Below are positions 1 to 8,334 of a DNA stretch of 57,173 bases, piece after piece. Position 1 is the first letter of the stretch. Each line of letters begins with the position of its first letter. The translations under genes and the position numbers were made by a program. This DNA comes from Shimia sp. (GTDB lineage: Bacteria > Pseudomonadota > Alphaproteobacteria > Rhodobacterales > Rhodobacteraceae). A model generated the notes under the pieces. That model worked only from the letters and a program-made list of their open reading frames with translations, was not told the origin of the DNA and did not search any database. The DNA is taken from positions 1-57,173 of the forward strand of contig JAAENN010000339.1 of the NCBI GenBank assembly GCA_024224295.1, in the 5' to 3' direction.

Positions 1-137
1 ACCTCGGACAAATGGGCATGGGTCTTGATCAGGATATCCTGCAACAGATCCTCCACATCCGCCTCATTGGCCACCCGCTTGCGCAGAAAGCCCCGAAGCG
101 CCCCGCTATACTCCTGCCAAATCTGATCCAGCTGCAT
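1..137 (-). CDS. ECF-type RNA polymerase sigma factor, 5' part only (SigZ-like)
   Basis: The minus strand opens with ATG at 137 and runs off the window edge, giving about 45 residues. The visible peptide (MQLDQIWQEYSGALRGFLRKRV, then ANEADVEDLLQDILIK) is the start of sigma-70 region 2: an opening helix followed by the acidic DVEDLLQD helix that contacts core polymerase. Wording and length to that point resemble SigZ-type ECF factors. A purine-rich GGCAGGTGGG precedes the ATG and could serve as ribosome-binding site. The rest of the gene, including region 4 and any anti-sigma partner, lies outside the window, so its regulon cannot be judged. The SigZ assignment is tentative; ECF membership is fairly safe. 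Confidence 0.72.
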   Translation of the reverse strand, partial: MQLDQIWQEYSGALRGFLRKRVANEADVEDLLQDILIKTHAHLSE

Positions 138-220
138 CCCACCTGCCCCACGCGTGCCATTGCCCAAAACTGGGACGCTGGAGGCCGAACTGCAAGAGGC
201 GTCAGTTTTACGCCTCAAGC

Positions 221-268
221 TTCATTTGGCCAAAAGTATCCCGGGGGTCTGGGGGCTGGCCCCCAGCC
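221..268 (-). repeat. Intergenic hairpin repeat, family II, copy 1
   Basis: A GC-rich perfect inverted repeat (CTGGGGGC / GCCCCCAG, 249-266) sits beside the box GTATCCCGGGGG. In reverse orientation the box reads as the ccccGGGATAyTTT core shared with copies near 27.95, 46.39 and 49.08 kb. It lies between the 3' end of ribE and the ECF sigma gene. It may act as a transcription end or REP-like element, but no T-run follows the stem. Confidence 0.6.
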
Positions 269-313
269 TTGCAATTCTTAACGCACACAGCCGATGCAAC
301 AGGTGCAAAAAAC

Positions 314-357
314 GCACCTCCGCAATACAGCTGTGAAACAGACGTAATACCGACGTG
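314..357 (+). repeat. Dispersed repeat, family I (11-bp units), copy A
   Basis: These 44 bp align to 32416-32459 with 7 mismatches, and to the reverse complement of 42627-42670 with about 8 in 43. After a CACCTC lead they consist of three 11-bp units of the form CGyrATACmGw, ending in CGTG. The element lies just downstream of ribE. A short inverted repeat, AGGTGC/GCACCT (301-319), overlaps its left edge. Confidence 0.65.
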
Positions 358-378
358 TTGCCGCCACCGTTCGATGGC

Positions 379-969
379 TTAAGATGACATCTCCGCCAGC
401 CGCGCCACATACCGCGCCAAAGTGTCGATTTCGAGGTTGATCTTATCCCCTACTTTGGAGCCCCCCCATGTGGTGACTTCCTTGGTGTGCGGAATGATAT
501 TCACGCCAAACTCACACCCATCAACCTCATTCACCGTCAAAGACGTGCCATTCAGCGCCACAGAGCCTTTGGGCGCGATGAATTTTGCCAGGTTTTCCGG
601 CGCCTTAAAGGTGAATCTTGTGCTGTCACCTTCGTCTTTCATCGCCACAATTTCCGCAACGCCATCCACGTGCCCGGACACGATGTGCCCGCCCAACTCG
701 TCTCCCACTTTAAGCGCGCGCTCAAGGTTCACAGGCCGTCCCTCAACCCAATCACCCAGGTTGGTTTTGGAGACAGTTTCCGCTGATATTTCAACATCAT
801 ACCAATCATCGCCCAATGCTATCACCGTCAAGCAGACACCCTCACTGGCGATCGAGGCCCCCAGCTCAATGCCTTTGGTATCATAGGCTGTCTTGATGCG
901 TGCCTTCAGGTCGCCACGCTGCTCCAACGCAACAATTTCGCCAACATCAGTGATAATTCCGGTAAACAC
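379..969 (-). CDS. ribE: Riboflavin synthase, alpha chain
   Basis: Joins two 6,7-dimethyl-8-ribityllumazine molecules to give riboflavin and a pyrimidinedione; cytosolic, normally a homotrimer. The 196-residue product has the normal length and the diagnostic start MFTGIITDVGEI. It shows the internal duplication of two lumazine-binding barrels: SEGVCLTV near residue 42 and LNGTSLTVNEV near 140 are equivalent positions, with GGHIVSGHVDG between them. The gene is separated from nrdR-ribD by three capsule genes on the other strand, although these rib genes are usually contiguous in alphaproteobacteria. No FMN riboswitch was recognised upstream. Identification is secure. Confidence 0.96.
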   Translation of the reverse strand: MFTGIITDVGEIVALEQRGDLKARIKTAYDTKGIELGASIASEGVCLTVIALGDDWYDVEISAETVSKTNLGDWVEGRPVNLERALKVGDELGGHIVSGHVDGVAEIVAMKDEGDSTRFTFKAPENLAKFIAPKGSVALNGTSLTVNEVDGCEFGVNIIPHTKEVTTWGGSKVGDKINLEIDTLARYVARLAEMSS

Positions 970-1119
970 GGGCCGCGCTCCATAGCTGTGATCGGCCTAA
1001 GACCTACAGGCCGAACCGCCTCAAGACAAGCCGCCCAGACTGCGGCAATCGATGACCATATTTTTGCCACGCCGCTGGACTAACATTCCCTTAAGAGAAG
1101 GCGTATAGGTTTGACCGTT

Positions 1120-2412
1120 ATGACAATTCCGTCCGGTGACAACAAAGTGTTCCTGTTCCTGCAAGGCCCCCATGGGCCGTTTTTTGCAGCGCTGGCACGT
1201 ATGTTACGCCGCTCAGGCGCCACGGTCTGGCGGGTTGGATTTAATGCTGGCGACCGCGCCTTCTGGCCCCATCAAAAGAGCTTCATACCCTATCTGGACA
1301 CCCCAGAGGCTTGGCCTGAAACCTACAAAAATATCCTGACGAACAAGGGCGTTACCGACATCGTGCTCTATGGAGACGTCCGCCCGATCCATGCACAAGC
1401 GGTGGAAATCGCAAAAGCTTCCGGCATCCGCGTGCACGTTTTTGAAGAAGGCTATCTGCGCCCCTATTGGGTGACCTATGAGCGCGGCGGCTCCAACGGC
1501 AACTCGCACCTGATGAACATGGACATCGCGCAGATGGAAAAGGCTCTGGAAGGCTCAGACATGGAAACTCCTATGCCTCCGGGTCATTGGGGCGACATGC
1601 GTCATCACGTCTTCTACGGTGCGCTCTACCACTGGTTTGTGATGTTCACCAACCGCAAGTTCCGCAATTTCAAGCCACACCGGTCATTGTCGGTTACGCG
1701 CGAATTTCGGCTTTATTTGCAACGACTCCTGTTGATGCCATTCCACGCCATCGAACGCCGTATCGCCACGCTGCGCGTCCGCTTTGGCGGCTTTCCGTAT
1801 CATCTGGCGTTGCTGCAACTGGAACATGACAGCAGTTTTCAGAAGCACTCACCCTTCGACACAATGACCGACTTTCTGTCTCTGGTGATTGAGAACTTTG
1901 CGCAAAGCGCGCCGCAACACCATCACTTGGTGTTTAAGGCCCACCCGCTTGAGGACGGTCGCATCCCTTTACGCAAAGAAATTCGGCAGTTGTCAGAGCG
2001 GTTTGGCGTATCCAAACGCGTCCACTACGTCCGCGGCGGCAAACTCGCACAGCTCTTAAACGACACGCGCACCGCCGTAACTGTGAACTCCACCGCTGCA
2101 CAACAGGTGCTTTGGCGTGGCATTCCGATAAAGGCTTTTGGCAACGCGGTTTATAACCAGCCGGAGTTTGTTAGCACCCAATCTCTGCCGGAGTTCTTTG
2201 CAGCCGCCGTGCGGCCGGACAACCGCGCCTACAAGACTTACCGCCGCTACCTGCTTGAAACCAGCCAGGTTCCCGGCGGATTTTACTCTGCTCGCGGCCG
2301 TCGCCGCCTGATGCGCCAAGTGGTCGATATGATGCTCTCTGACCTTGACCCATATCAGGCACTTGCAGCAGGAACAGCGGCACCACGGCAACAGTTGCGC
2401 TTAGTGAAGTGA
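1120..2412 (+). CDS. kpsS: Capsule polysaccharide biosynthesis protein, KpsS-like
   Basis: KpsS-type enzymes add the first beta-Kdo residue to the phosphatidylglycerol anchor on which group 2-type capsules are built, at the inner face of the inner membrane. The product of about 430 residues opens with FLFLQGPHGPFFAALA, the usual N-terminus of this family. It carries the HHLVFKAHPLEDG motif near residue 270 and VNSTAAQQVLWRGIPIKAFG near 325, both characteristic of the glycosyltransferase fold shared with KpsC. ATG at 1120 is used here. A TTG at 1111 has a better-spaced AAGG and is a real alternative. It is followed 94 bp downstream by the exporter lipoprotein gene. Family identity is strong; the exact sugar acceptor is inferred. 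Confidence 0.88.
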   Translation: MTIPSGDNKVFLFLQGPHGPFFAALARMLRRSGATVWRVGFNAGDRAFWPHQKSFIPYLDTPEAWPETYKNILTNKGVTDIVLYGDVRPIHAQAVEIAKASGIRVHVFEEGYLRPYWVTYERGGSNGNSHLMNMDIAQMEKALEGSDMETPMPPGHWGDMRHHVFYGALYHWFVMFTNRKFRNFKPHRSLSVTREFRLYLQRLLLMPFHAIERRIATLRVRFGGFPYHLALLQLEHDSSFQKHSPFDTMTDFLSLVIENFAQSAPQHHHLVFKAHPLEDGRIPLRKEIRQLSERFGVSKRVHYVRGGKLAQLLNDTRTAVTVNSTAAQQVLWRGIPIKAFGNAVYNQPEFVSTQSLPEFFAAAVRPDNRAYKTYRRYLLETSQVPGGFYSARGRRRLMRQVVDMMLSDLDPYQALAAGTAAPRQQLRLVK

Positions 2413-2506
2413 CCACCACAAGGTCTAGCGCTGGATTTTTGGTTAGGATTTCTGTAAGTTGTCTCAAAAAACTGAGGCAGAATAATCAGGTCGAGGAGAC
2501 CGAGCA

Positions 2507-3643
2507 GTGAAATCCTTTGCATCCCGACTGGGGAAGTGCGCCGTTGTTTTGACACTGGCGACCGCCGTTGCATCGTGCACCCTTGTGCCGCGCTCCGGCC
2601 CCAACAAACGCGAAATTTACGCAGGTTCTGTGCAACGTGAAGGCGACGCCTTCATCGTGGCCGTGAACGACCGGGTCTCCCGGGCCACCGCTGTTGTACC
2701 CGCCCTTGGCTTTTCTGACGGCTTCCAAAACGCCGGTCAACTTGGCTCAGACACGATTCGGCCAGGCGACATCCTGGCGCTAACCATCTGGGAAAACGTC
2801 GACAAACCGCTTCTGGGCCCTGAGGGCCAAGTCGCGGCCGTACTTGAAGAAGTTCAGGTCGACGGCGCTGGCTTTATCTTTGTGCCCTACGCAGGTCGCA
2901 TCCGCGCCGCAGGCAACACACCCGAAGGCATTCGCCGGATCATTTCGTCCAAGCTCGAAGAACAAACCCCCGATCCGCAGGTCGAAGTTCGCCGCGCCGC
3001 CGGCGACGGTGCGACTGTCTCCCTAGTGGGGGCCGTTGGCGCACAAGGTGTTTACCCGATCGAGCGACCGACCCGAACATTGTCCACCATGCTGGCACAA
3101 GCTGGCGGTGTGACCATTGTTCCAGAAATCGCTCAGATTACCGTTTTGCGCGGTCAAGAGACCGGTGAAATTTGGTTCCAAGATCTTTACGACAGCCCTG
3201 AACTCGATATCGCACTGCGCGGCGGCGACCGCATTCTGGTCGAAGAAGACACACGTGCCTTCACCGCGCTGGGCGCCACGGGCACACAAAGCCGTGTGAA
3301 CTTTTTCACTAAGGACCTGTCCGCCATCGAAGCATTGGCACAGGTTGGTGGTCTAACCCCAACCAACTCCGACCCAACAGGCGTATTTGTCTTCCGCAAC
3401 GAAGCAGACAAAGTCGCCAATAACGTTCTTGGTCGCAAGGACCTTATCGGCGCACAGCGCATGGTCTACGTGCTTGATCTTACCAAGCCTAACGGCATGT
3501 TCATGGCACGCGACTTTATCATCCGTGACGGCGACACGCTTTACGTGACCGAGGCTCCAATCACCACATGGGACAAAACCATCTCGGCGGTTACGGGTAC
3601 TTTGACCTCTGCTGACACATTGAGCAGCCTCGGCGGCCTCTAA
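2507..3643 (+). CDS. Polysaccharide export lipoprotein, Wza/KpsD-like
   Basis: Outer-membrane polysaccharide export protein that would form the periplasmic and outer-membrane conduit for capsule. The 378-residue product starts at GTG 2507, with GAGGAG eight bases upstream. It has a lipoprotein signal ending in the lipobox VASC (Cys 24). The region after GSDTIRPGDILALTIWENV is the Poly_export domain, followed by two SLBB-type repeats (around VSLVGAVGAQGVYPIERPTRT and the AFTALGATGTQ segment) and a C-terminal GDTLYVTEAP. No capsule ABC exporter (KpsM/KpsT) or KpsE is encoded in the window, so those parts must lie elsewhere. Wza versus KpsD cannot be decided from sequence reading alone. Confidence 0.88.
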   Translation: MKSFASRLGKCAVVLTLATAVASCTLVPRSGPNKREIYAGSVQREGDAFIVAVNDRVSRATAVVPALGFSDGFQNAGQLGSDTIRPGDILALTIWENVDKPLLGPEGQVAAVLEEVQVDGAGFIFVPYAGRIRAAGNTPEGIRRIISSKLEEQTPDPQVEVRRAAGDGATVSLVGAVGAQGVYPIERPTRTLSTMLAQAGGVTIVPEIAQITVLRGQETGEIWFQDLYDSPELDIALRGGDRILVEEDTRAFTALGATGTQSRVNFFTKDLSAIEALAQVGGLTPTNSDPTGVFVFRNEADKVANNVLGRKDLIGAQRMVYVLDLTKPNGMFMARDFIIRDGDTLYVTEAPITTWDKTISAVTGTLTSADTLSSLGGL

Positions 3644-3645
3644 AC

Positions 3646-5652
3646 GTGCAGAGTGATTATGAAAATCAAGCCGCCGGGGGCGACGACCCCCGGCGGCTTT
3701 TTGCATTCAACGGAGGCTTTTTCTTCCAAAAACGCCTGCGCCGTATCCTGTCGCTTGCCGGCTACGAATTGCGTTTTGGACACCCAACGGCAGACGACTT
3801 GATTGCCATATGGGGCAACAGCCCAACGGCCCACCGCGGCCACGCAATGGCAGAAAAAACTGGCGCATCACCGCTATATGTTGAGGACGCGTTGCTACGG
3901 TCTCTCTTTCCCGGCCGTGCTGGCAAAGAGCCGCCCATTGGATTGTTGATTGACAACACCTGTCCGCATTTCGATCCCCGCAAACCTTCTGACCTTGAAC
4001 GCATTCTCAAGCACGATCCCCTAGATAACACTGTTCTTTTAAACCGCGCACGCGGGGCTATTGAACAGCTCAAAGAAACCCACCTCACCAAATACGCCGC
4101 TGTCGATCCGGCCCTGCCGGCCCCCGATCCAGGCTACGTACTCGTAATTGATCAAACCCGCGACGACGCAGCTGTGAAAGCCTCTGGTGCCAATGACCTC
4201 CGGTTCCAAGAGATGCTAGTCATGGCGCAAGAAGAAAACCCTGGCGCGCGCGTCCTGATCAAGACACATCCAGAAACCCAAAGCGGCGTCCGCGCTGGCT
4301 ACTACGGAGAAAAAGACACCCGAGGTAACGTCGAACTTTACACCGACCCGATCAGCCCGTGGGCACTTCTCGATGGTGCGATCGCTGTCTATACAGTCTC
4401 CTCGCAGCTCGGCTTCGAAGCAATTCTAGCAGGACATAAACCCCGCGTCTTTGGGCAGCCGTTCTACGCTGGCTGGGACCTCACCCACGACGAATTCCCT
4501 CTGTACCGGCGCCAACGCCGCCTGACACGCGCGCAACTCTTTGCGGCTGCCATGATCCTCTACCCCACCTGGTACGATCCTTGCCGCGACAAACTCTGCA
4601 ACCTCGAAGATAGCCTTGAACAACTCGCCTCCCAATCGCGCGCTTGGCGCGAGGATCGCCGCGGCTGGAACGCCTTTGGCATGCGTTTGTGGAAGCGCAA
4701 ACCGCTGCAAAGCTTCTTTGGCCGACACAAAGCGCTCACCTTTGACAAACAGCATTCCCCTCGCCCCGCCATGGTCTGGGCCAGAAAGCCCGGACCAGAA
4801 GGTGCGACCCGGATCGAAGACGGCTTCCTACGGTCACGCGGCCTTGGCGCCGAACTGGTACCGCCGTTATCACTGGTTTGCGATGACCTCGGAATCTACT
4901 ACGATCCTGCACAGGAAAGCCGTTTAGAACGCCTGATTTCGAAACGCGCCACATTGCGCCCGGATCAACTACTCCGCACAGAGCGGCTCATCAAAGCTCT
5001 GAAAAAGCACAGAGTTACCAAGTACAACCTCGGCGGCACCTCTTTTGACCTACCCCAAGGCCACTGCATTCTGGTACCAGGTCAGGTCGAGGACGACGCC
5101 TCAATCCTCACAGGCACCACTAAGGTCAGAACCAATCTCGACCTGCTAAAAGCCACCCGCGCCGCCAACCCATCCGCGCGTATTCTTTATAAGCCACACC
5201 CCGACGTCGAAGCAGGACTGCGCAAGGGTCTCATCGCACACGAGGAGTCCGAAGCACTGGCGGACATGGTGCTGGATCACGCTGATATGGCTGTGCTTTT
5301 GGAAAAGGTCGACGAAGTCTGGACCATGACTTCGCTAACGGGTTTCGAAGCGCTGCTGCACGGCTGCAAAGTCACCACATTGGGCACCCCGTTTTATGCA
5401 GGCTGGGGCCTCACTGATGATCGCGGAGACATCCCTGCACGCCGCACAGCCCAACCAAGCCTTGAAGGCCTCGCACATGCTGCACTGATCGACTACCCGC
5501 GCTACCGAGACCCGATTTCCGGCCTATCCTGTCCCGTTGAAGTGGTCTTGGAACGACTTGCCTCAGGCGAGGTCCCCCACCCTGGTTGGGGCAACCGGCT
5601 TTTGTCGAAACTGCAAGGCCGCTTCGCCAGTTACCAGTCGCTTTGGCGGTAA
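3646..5652 (+). CDS. kpsC: Capsule polysaccharide biosynthesis protein, KpsC-like (two-domain)
   Basis: KpsC alternates beta-Kdo linkages to extend the linker that KpsS starts. The 668-residue product is a tandem duplication of the KpsC/KpsS fold. The first module contains NGGFFFQKRLRRILSLAGYE, YVLVIDQTRDDAAV, VLIKTHPE and GFEAILAGHKPRVFGQPFYA. The second, from about residue 360, has GHCILVPGQVEDDAS, ILYKPHPDVE and GFEALLHGCKVTTLGTPFYA. The family motif RRLFAFNGGFF begins at residue 17, so translation must start upstream of it; the only in-frame start seen is GTG 3646, three bases after the previous stop. A perfect intrinsic-terminator stem lies inside codons 9-18. The gene ends three bases from the convergent ribD stop. 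Confidence 0.9.
   Translation: MQSDYENQAAGGDDPRRLFAFNGGFFFQKRLRRILSLAGYELRFGHPTADDLIAIWGNSPTAHRGHAMAEKTGASPLYVEDALLRSLFPGRAGKEPPIGLLIDNTCPHFDPRKPSDLERILKHDPLDNTVLLNRARGAIEQLKETHLTKYAAVDPALPAPDPGYVLVIDQTRDDAAVKASGANDLRFQEMLVMAQEENPGARVLIKTHPETQSGVRAGYYGEKDTRGNVELYTDPISPWALLDGAIAVYTVSSQLGFEAILAGHKPRVFGQPFYAGWDLTHDEFPLYRRQRRLTRAQLFAAAMILYPTWYDPCRDKLCNLEDSLEQLASQSRAWREDRRGWNAFGMRLWKRKPLQSFFGRHKALTFDKQHSPRPAMVWARKPGPEGATRIEDGFLRSRGLGAELVPPLSLVCDDLGIYYDPAQESRLERLISKRATLRPDQLLRTERLIKALKKHRVTKYNLGGTSFDLPQGHCILVPGQVEDDASILTGTTKVRTNLDLLKATRAANPSARILYKPHPDVEAGLRKGLIAHEESEALADMVLDHADMAVLLEKVDEVWTMTSLTGFEALLHGCKVTTLGTPFYAGWGLTDDRGDIPARRTAQPSLEGLAHAALIDYPRYRDPISGLSCPVEVVLERLASGEVPHPGWGNRLLSKLQGRFASYQSLWR
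3667..3703 (+). terminator. Intrinsic terminator overlapping the kpsC N-terminal codons
   Basis: A perfect 11-bp stem (GCCGCCGGGGG 3670-3680, CCCCCGGCGGC 3687-3697) with a six-base loop is followed directly by TTTTT. It would end the kpsS/exporter transcript 60 bases past the exporter stop. It also lies within the kpsC reading frame, so kpsC expression would depend on read-through. Confidence 0.8.
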
Positions 5653-5655
5653 GTC

Positions 5656-6765
5656 CTAAAGAGGGGGGCGCTGCGCCTCTATGCGATGCCAGACACTCAT
5701 GACGTCTTGGCCTATGCGCTGGTGGGAAACCAAGTCAAACCGCGGTGCTTCCCCCAACCGCGCCAAACCCATGGCGCCAATTGCCGGATGGCCTTCGGCC
5801 CCGATCACTACACCAGCGGAAAAGGTGATCAACTCATCCACCATGTCTGCGGCCAATAGCGACGCCGCCAACGCCCCTCCCCCTTCACAAAACACCCGCG
5901 TTAGCCCTTGTTTACCAAGCGCTTCAAGCACGCCCTTCGCGGACAGATGGACCCCATCCAACCGACACGGCAACAGAACAGCCCCAAGATCACGCCAGGT
6001 CTGCTGTAACGACGCATCCGCGTCGGTGCCATGAAAAATCCAAACAGGCACGTCTTTTGCCGTCTGCGCCAAGACGCTCATCAACGGCAGATCCAGCCGA
6101 CGCGAGACCACCACACGCACCGGCTGCGCGACGTCACCAAAACCCCGCACGGTTAGTGACGGGTCGTCTACTCGTGCAGTGCCACCGCCCACCATCACAG
6201 CGTCATGGCGCAGGCGCATGCCATGTACAGCACGGCGAGATTCCGGTCCGGTGATCCAACGGCTTTCACCGGTCGCCGTGGCAATCCGCCCGTCCAAAGT
6301 GGTCGCCAGTTTTAAAGTTAAGAATGGCCGGCCAAGGTCTGTCTTCAGAAAGAACCCTTGCAGATCCCGTGCCGCTTCATCGGCCAGCACACCAGTGACC
6401 ACTTCAATGCCCGCATCGCGCAGCATAGCCAGCCCACGGCCGGACACACGGGCGTCACTGTCTTCCACAGCCACCACCACCCGCGCCACCTTTGCGGCAA
6501 TCAAGGCTTCTGCGCAGGGCGGCGTTTGTCCATGATGCGAGCAAGGTTCAAGAGTAACATAAGCTGTAGCCCCTTGCGCAGCCCCCCCTGCCTGCGCCAG
6601 CGCAACCGGCTCCGCATGTGGCCGCCCGCTGGGCTGTGTCCAGCCCCGCCCAACAACGCGCCCGTCCTTCACGATGACACAGCCTACTGCCGGATTTGGC
6701 CAGCAGGCACCCTGACCGCGCCGGCCCAATGACAGGGCCAGCGCCATGTAACGACGATCAGTCAC
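5656..6765 (-). CDS. ribD: Bifunctional diaminohydroxyphosphoribosylaminopyrimidine deaminase / 5-amino-6-(5-phosphoribosylamino)uracil reductase
   Basis: Carries out the deamination and the NADPH-dependent ribose reduction steps of riboflavin synthesis. The 369-residue product has the cytidine-deaminase-like zinc site in its first 90 residues: His50-Ala-Glu52, then Cys75 and Cys84 in EPCSHHGQTPPC. The reductase domain follows from about residue 145 (RPFLTLKLATTLDGRIA; VFCEGGGALAASLLAADMVDEL near 300). It starts two bases after the nrdR stop, so the two are surely co-transcribed. Length and motifs are normal. Confidence 0.96.
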   Translation of the reverse strand: MTDRRYMALALSLGRRGQGACWPNPAVGCVIVKDGRVVGRGWTQPSGRPHAEPVALAQAGGAAQGATAYVTLEPCSHHGQTPPCAEALIAAKVARVVVAVEDSDARVSGRGLAMLRDAGIEVVTGVLADEAARDLQGFFLKTDLGRPFLTLKLATTLDGRIATATGESRWITGPESRRAVHGMRLRHDAVMVGGGTARVDDPSLTVRGFGDVAQPVRVVVSRRLDLPLMSVLAQTAKDVPVWIFHGTDADASLQQTWRDLGAVLLPCRLDGVHLSAKGVLEALGKQGLTRVFCEGGGALAASLLAADMVDELITFSAGVVIGAEGHPAIGAMGLARLGEAPRFDLVSHQRIGQDVMSVWHRIEAQRPPL

Positions 6766-6767
6766 GC

Positions 6768-7235
6768 TTACTCCTCGGGAGATTGGTCTGGACGCAGTTC
6801 GCTTACAAATTTATCAAAGTCATCGGCGGCTTGGAAGTTCTTGTAGACGCTGGCAAAGCGGACATATGCCACGGTATCAATCCGCGCCAAAGCCTCCATG
6901 ACAATCTCACCAATGGTCTTAGACGGGATATCCGTTTCGCCCATGCTTTCCAATCTTCGCACAATGCCGCTGATCATCTGATCAATCCGCTCTGGTTCAA
7001 CCGGGCGTTTCTGCATGGAAATGCGGATTGAACGCTCCAGCTTGTCACGATCAAAGTCTTCGCGACGGCCGTTGGATTTAACTACTACCAAGTCGCGTAG
7101 CTGCACGCGTTCGTATGTGGTAAATCGCCCGCCGCATGCTGGACAAAACCGCCGACGTCGGATCGATACATGATCCTCCGCTGGCCGCGAATCTTTCACC
7201 TGAGTGTCGATGTTTCCGCAAAACGGACAGCGCAT
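6768..7235 (-). CDS. nrdR: Transcriptional repressor of ribonucleotide reductase genes
   Basis: NrdR senses (d)ATP and represses nrd operons. The 155-residue product has the N-terminal zinc ribbon (Cys3, Cys6, Cys31, Cys34; [18 protein letters not shown]), an [22 protein letters not shown]-binding stretch, and the ATP-cone from about residue 48 ([20 protein letters not shown]). It heads the nrdR-ribD pair, a common alphaproteobacterial arrangement. A perfect DnaA box lies about 75 bp upstream of the start. Confidence 0.97.
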   Translation of the reverse strand: MRCPFCGNIDTQVKDSRPAEDHVSIRRRRFCPACGGRFTTYERVQLRDLVVVKSNGRREDFDRDKLERSIRISMQKRPVEPERIDQMISGIVRRLESMGETDIPSKTIGEIVMEALARIDTVAYVRFASVYKNFQAADDFDKFVSELRPDQSPEE

Positions 7236-7309
7236 AGACTTCCCCTTGTTCCAACTGCTCTTTGCCTGTGCCGCAACGGGTTACGGCGTGGGTTGGGTAT
7301 TTTCCCAAG

Positions 7310-7318
7310 TTATCCACA
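7310..7318 (+). promoter_or_regulatory. Perfect DnaA box upstream of nrdR
   Basis: The nine bases TTATCCACA match the DnaA box consensus exactly, in the 228-bp gap between nrdR and yjbQ. It is a single site. A chance match is possible, so function is uncertain. Confidence 0.35.
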
Positions 7319-7463
7319 GGCACTATAGGAGAGCTACAAACCTTTGGGTAGAGGCAAAAACCCACCCCAAGATAGGCGGTACCGGGAAAACACAGGCTGC
7401 TTTCCCCCTGAAGTTTTTTCGCCACGGCGCTATATCAATTGCGTAGGCTCAACGGTCTTCCAA

Positions 7464-7883
7464 TCATGCACCTAAATGCGCTGTCACACTTCTCGTGTGC
7501 GGCGCATTCCTGTGTTCAAACAGGTAAATTCCCTGCCACATTCCCAGTGCCAGCTGTCCGTTTGTGACCGGAATGGATAAAGACACAGGCATCATCGCCG
7601 CTTTGATATGCGCAGGCATATCGTCCGGTCCTTCGTAGGTATGTGTCATATAGCTCATCGACGGATCAGTTGTCGGCGGCACAAGACGGTGAAAGAAATT
7701 CTGCAAATCGGTTTGCACTTCCGGATCTGCATTTTCTTGGATGAGTAGACTGCAAGACGTGTGGCGCACGAACAGCGTTAAGAGGCCTGTTTCCTGATCA
7801 GACTTCACCCACCCCACCACATCACGGGTAAACTCGTAGAGACCTGCACCATTGGTTGAAACTTGAAAAGTTTTCTGTCTCAT
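7464..7883 (-). CDS. YjbQ-family protein (UPF0047)
   Basis: A 139-residue cytosolic protein of the YjbQ/UPF0047 family, some members of which have weak thiamin-phosphate synthase activity; the true role is unsettled. Visible signature: VRHTSCSLLIQENADPEVQTDLQNFF, the family's most conserved block, followed by HIKAAMMPVSLSIPVTNGQLALGMWQGIYLFEHR near the C-terminus. Length is typical. It lies 21 bases upstream of nothing obviously related: the next genes on the minus strand are nrdR in front and the lipoprotein triplet behind. Family call strong, function open. Confidence 0.92.
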   Translation of the reverse strand: MRQKTFQVSTNGAGLYEFTRDVVGWVKSDQETGLLTLFVRHTSCSLLIQENADPEVQTDLQNFFHRLVPPTTDPSMSYMTHTYEGPDDMPAHIKAAMMPVSLSIPVTNGQLALGMWQGIYLFEHRNAPHTRSVTAHLGA

Positions 7884-7904
7884 AACGTCAGAAAATCTTG
7901 CCTA

Positions 7905-8315
7905 CTAGTCATCGTGGGACAGTAAAGGCTGACAGCTGTTGCGTGCTCTACCAACACTTACAGATTGCCCGACTTCGGGTCCCCACCCACGTGATGCGGG
8001 CCTCCCAGTCGCCCCAGAGACTTGGCCAGGAGGCTTCAAAGAAAATTGAGCCGCATCCGGGCTATCAAGGCTAACACCGCGGCCTGCACCACCCACGGCG
8101 TAGACAGGAGCTCCATCAGATGCCCCCAACACGCGAAACGCATAACTACCCGCCCCACACCAAAAATCTGATTTTCTACCGCTGGGCCGCGCAAACACTT
8201 CAAATACATCTGCGTTTACCGGGTTAACGCGAACACCATTTTGTGCAGTAAAGGCTGTGCTGCCCTCACAGCCTGCAACGAAAACTATGCTCACAATGAT
8301 AGGAATACACTTCAT
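7905..8315 (-). CDS. Small lipoprotein of an uncharacterised family, paralogue 1 of 3
   Basis: A 136-residue predicted lipoprotein whose signal peptide ends in the lipobox VAGC (Cys 16). The mature part has the block NPVNADVFEVFARPSG, then DFWCGAGSYAFRVLGA, VYAVGGAGRG, AAQFSLKPPG, GATGRP and a terminal RARNSC. The same blocks in the same order occur in the next two genes upstream. Two cysteines in the mature part (FWC and the one near the end) are shared by all three and could form a disulphide. The FWCGAGDYA motif recalls single-copy hypothetical proteins of roseobacters. No function can be assigned. Confidence 0.75.
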   Translation of the reverse strand: MKCIPIIVSIVFVAGCEGSTAFTAQNGVRVNPVNADVFEVFARPSGRKSDFWCGAGSYAFRVLGASDGAPVYAVGGAGRGVSLDSPDAAQFSLKPPGQVSGATGRPASRGWGPEVGQSVSVGRARNSCQPLLSHDD

Positions 8316-8334
8316 TGGCTGACGTTACCTCCAC

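Noticed and set aside
301-319. AGGTGC/GCACCT hairpin as ribE terminator
   Set aside because: The A/T run lies in the loop, not after the stem, so it does not fit an intrinsic terminator.
970-1119. FMN riboswitch near the rib genes
   Set aside because: No AGGGUGAAAUUC-like or other conserved RFN core is visible in front of ribE or nrdR.
7078-7425. Alternative minus-strand frame overlapping nrdR
   Set aside because: Out of frame with the zinc-ribbon product and without any family match.
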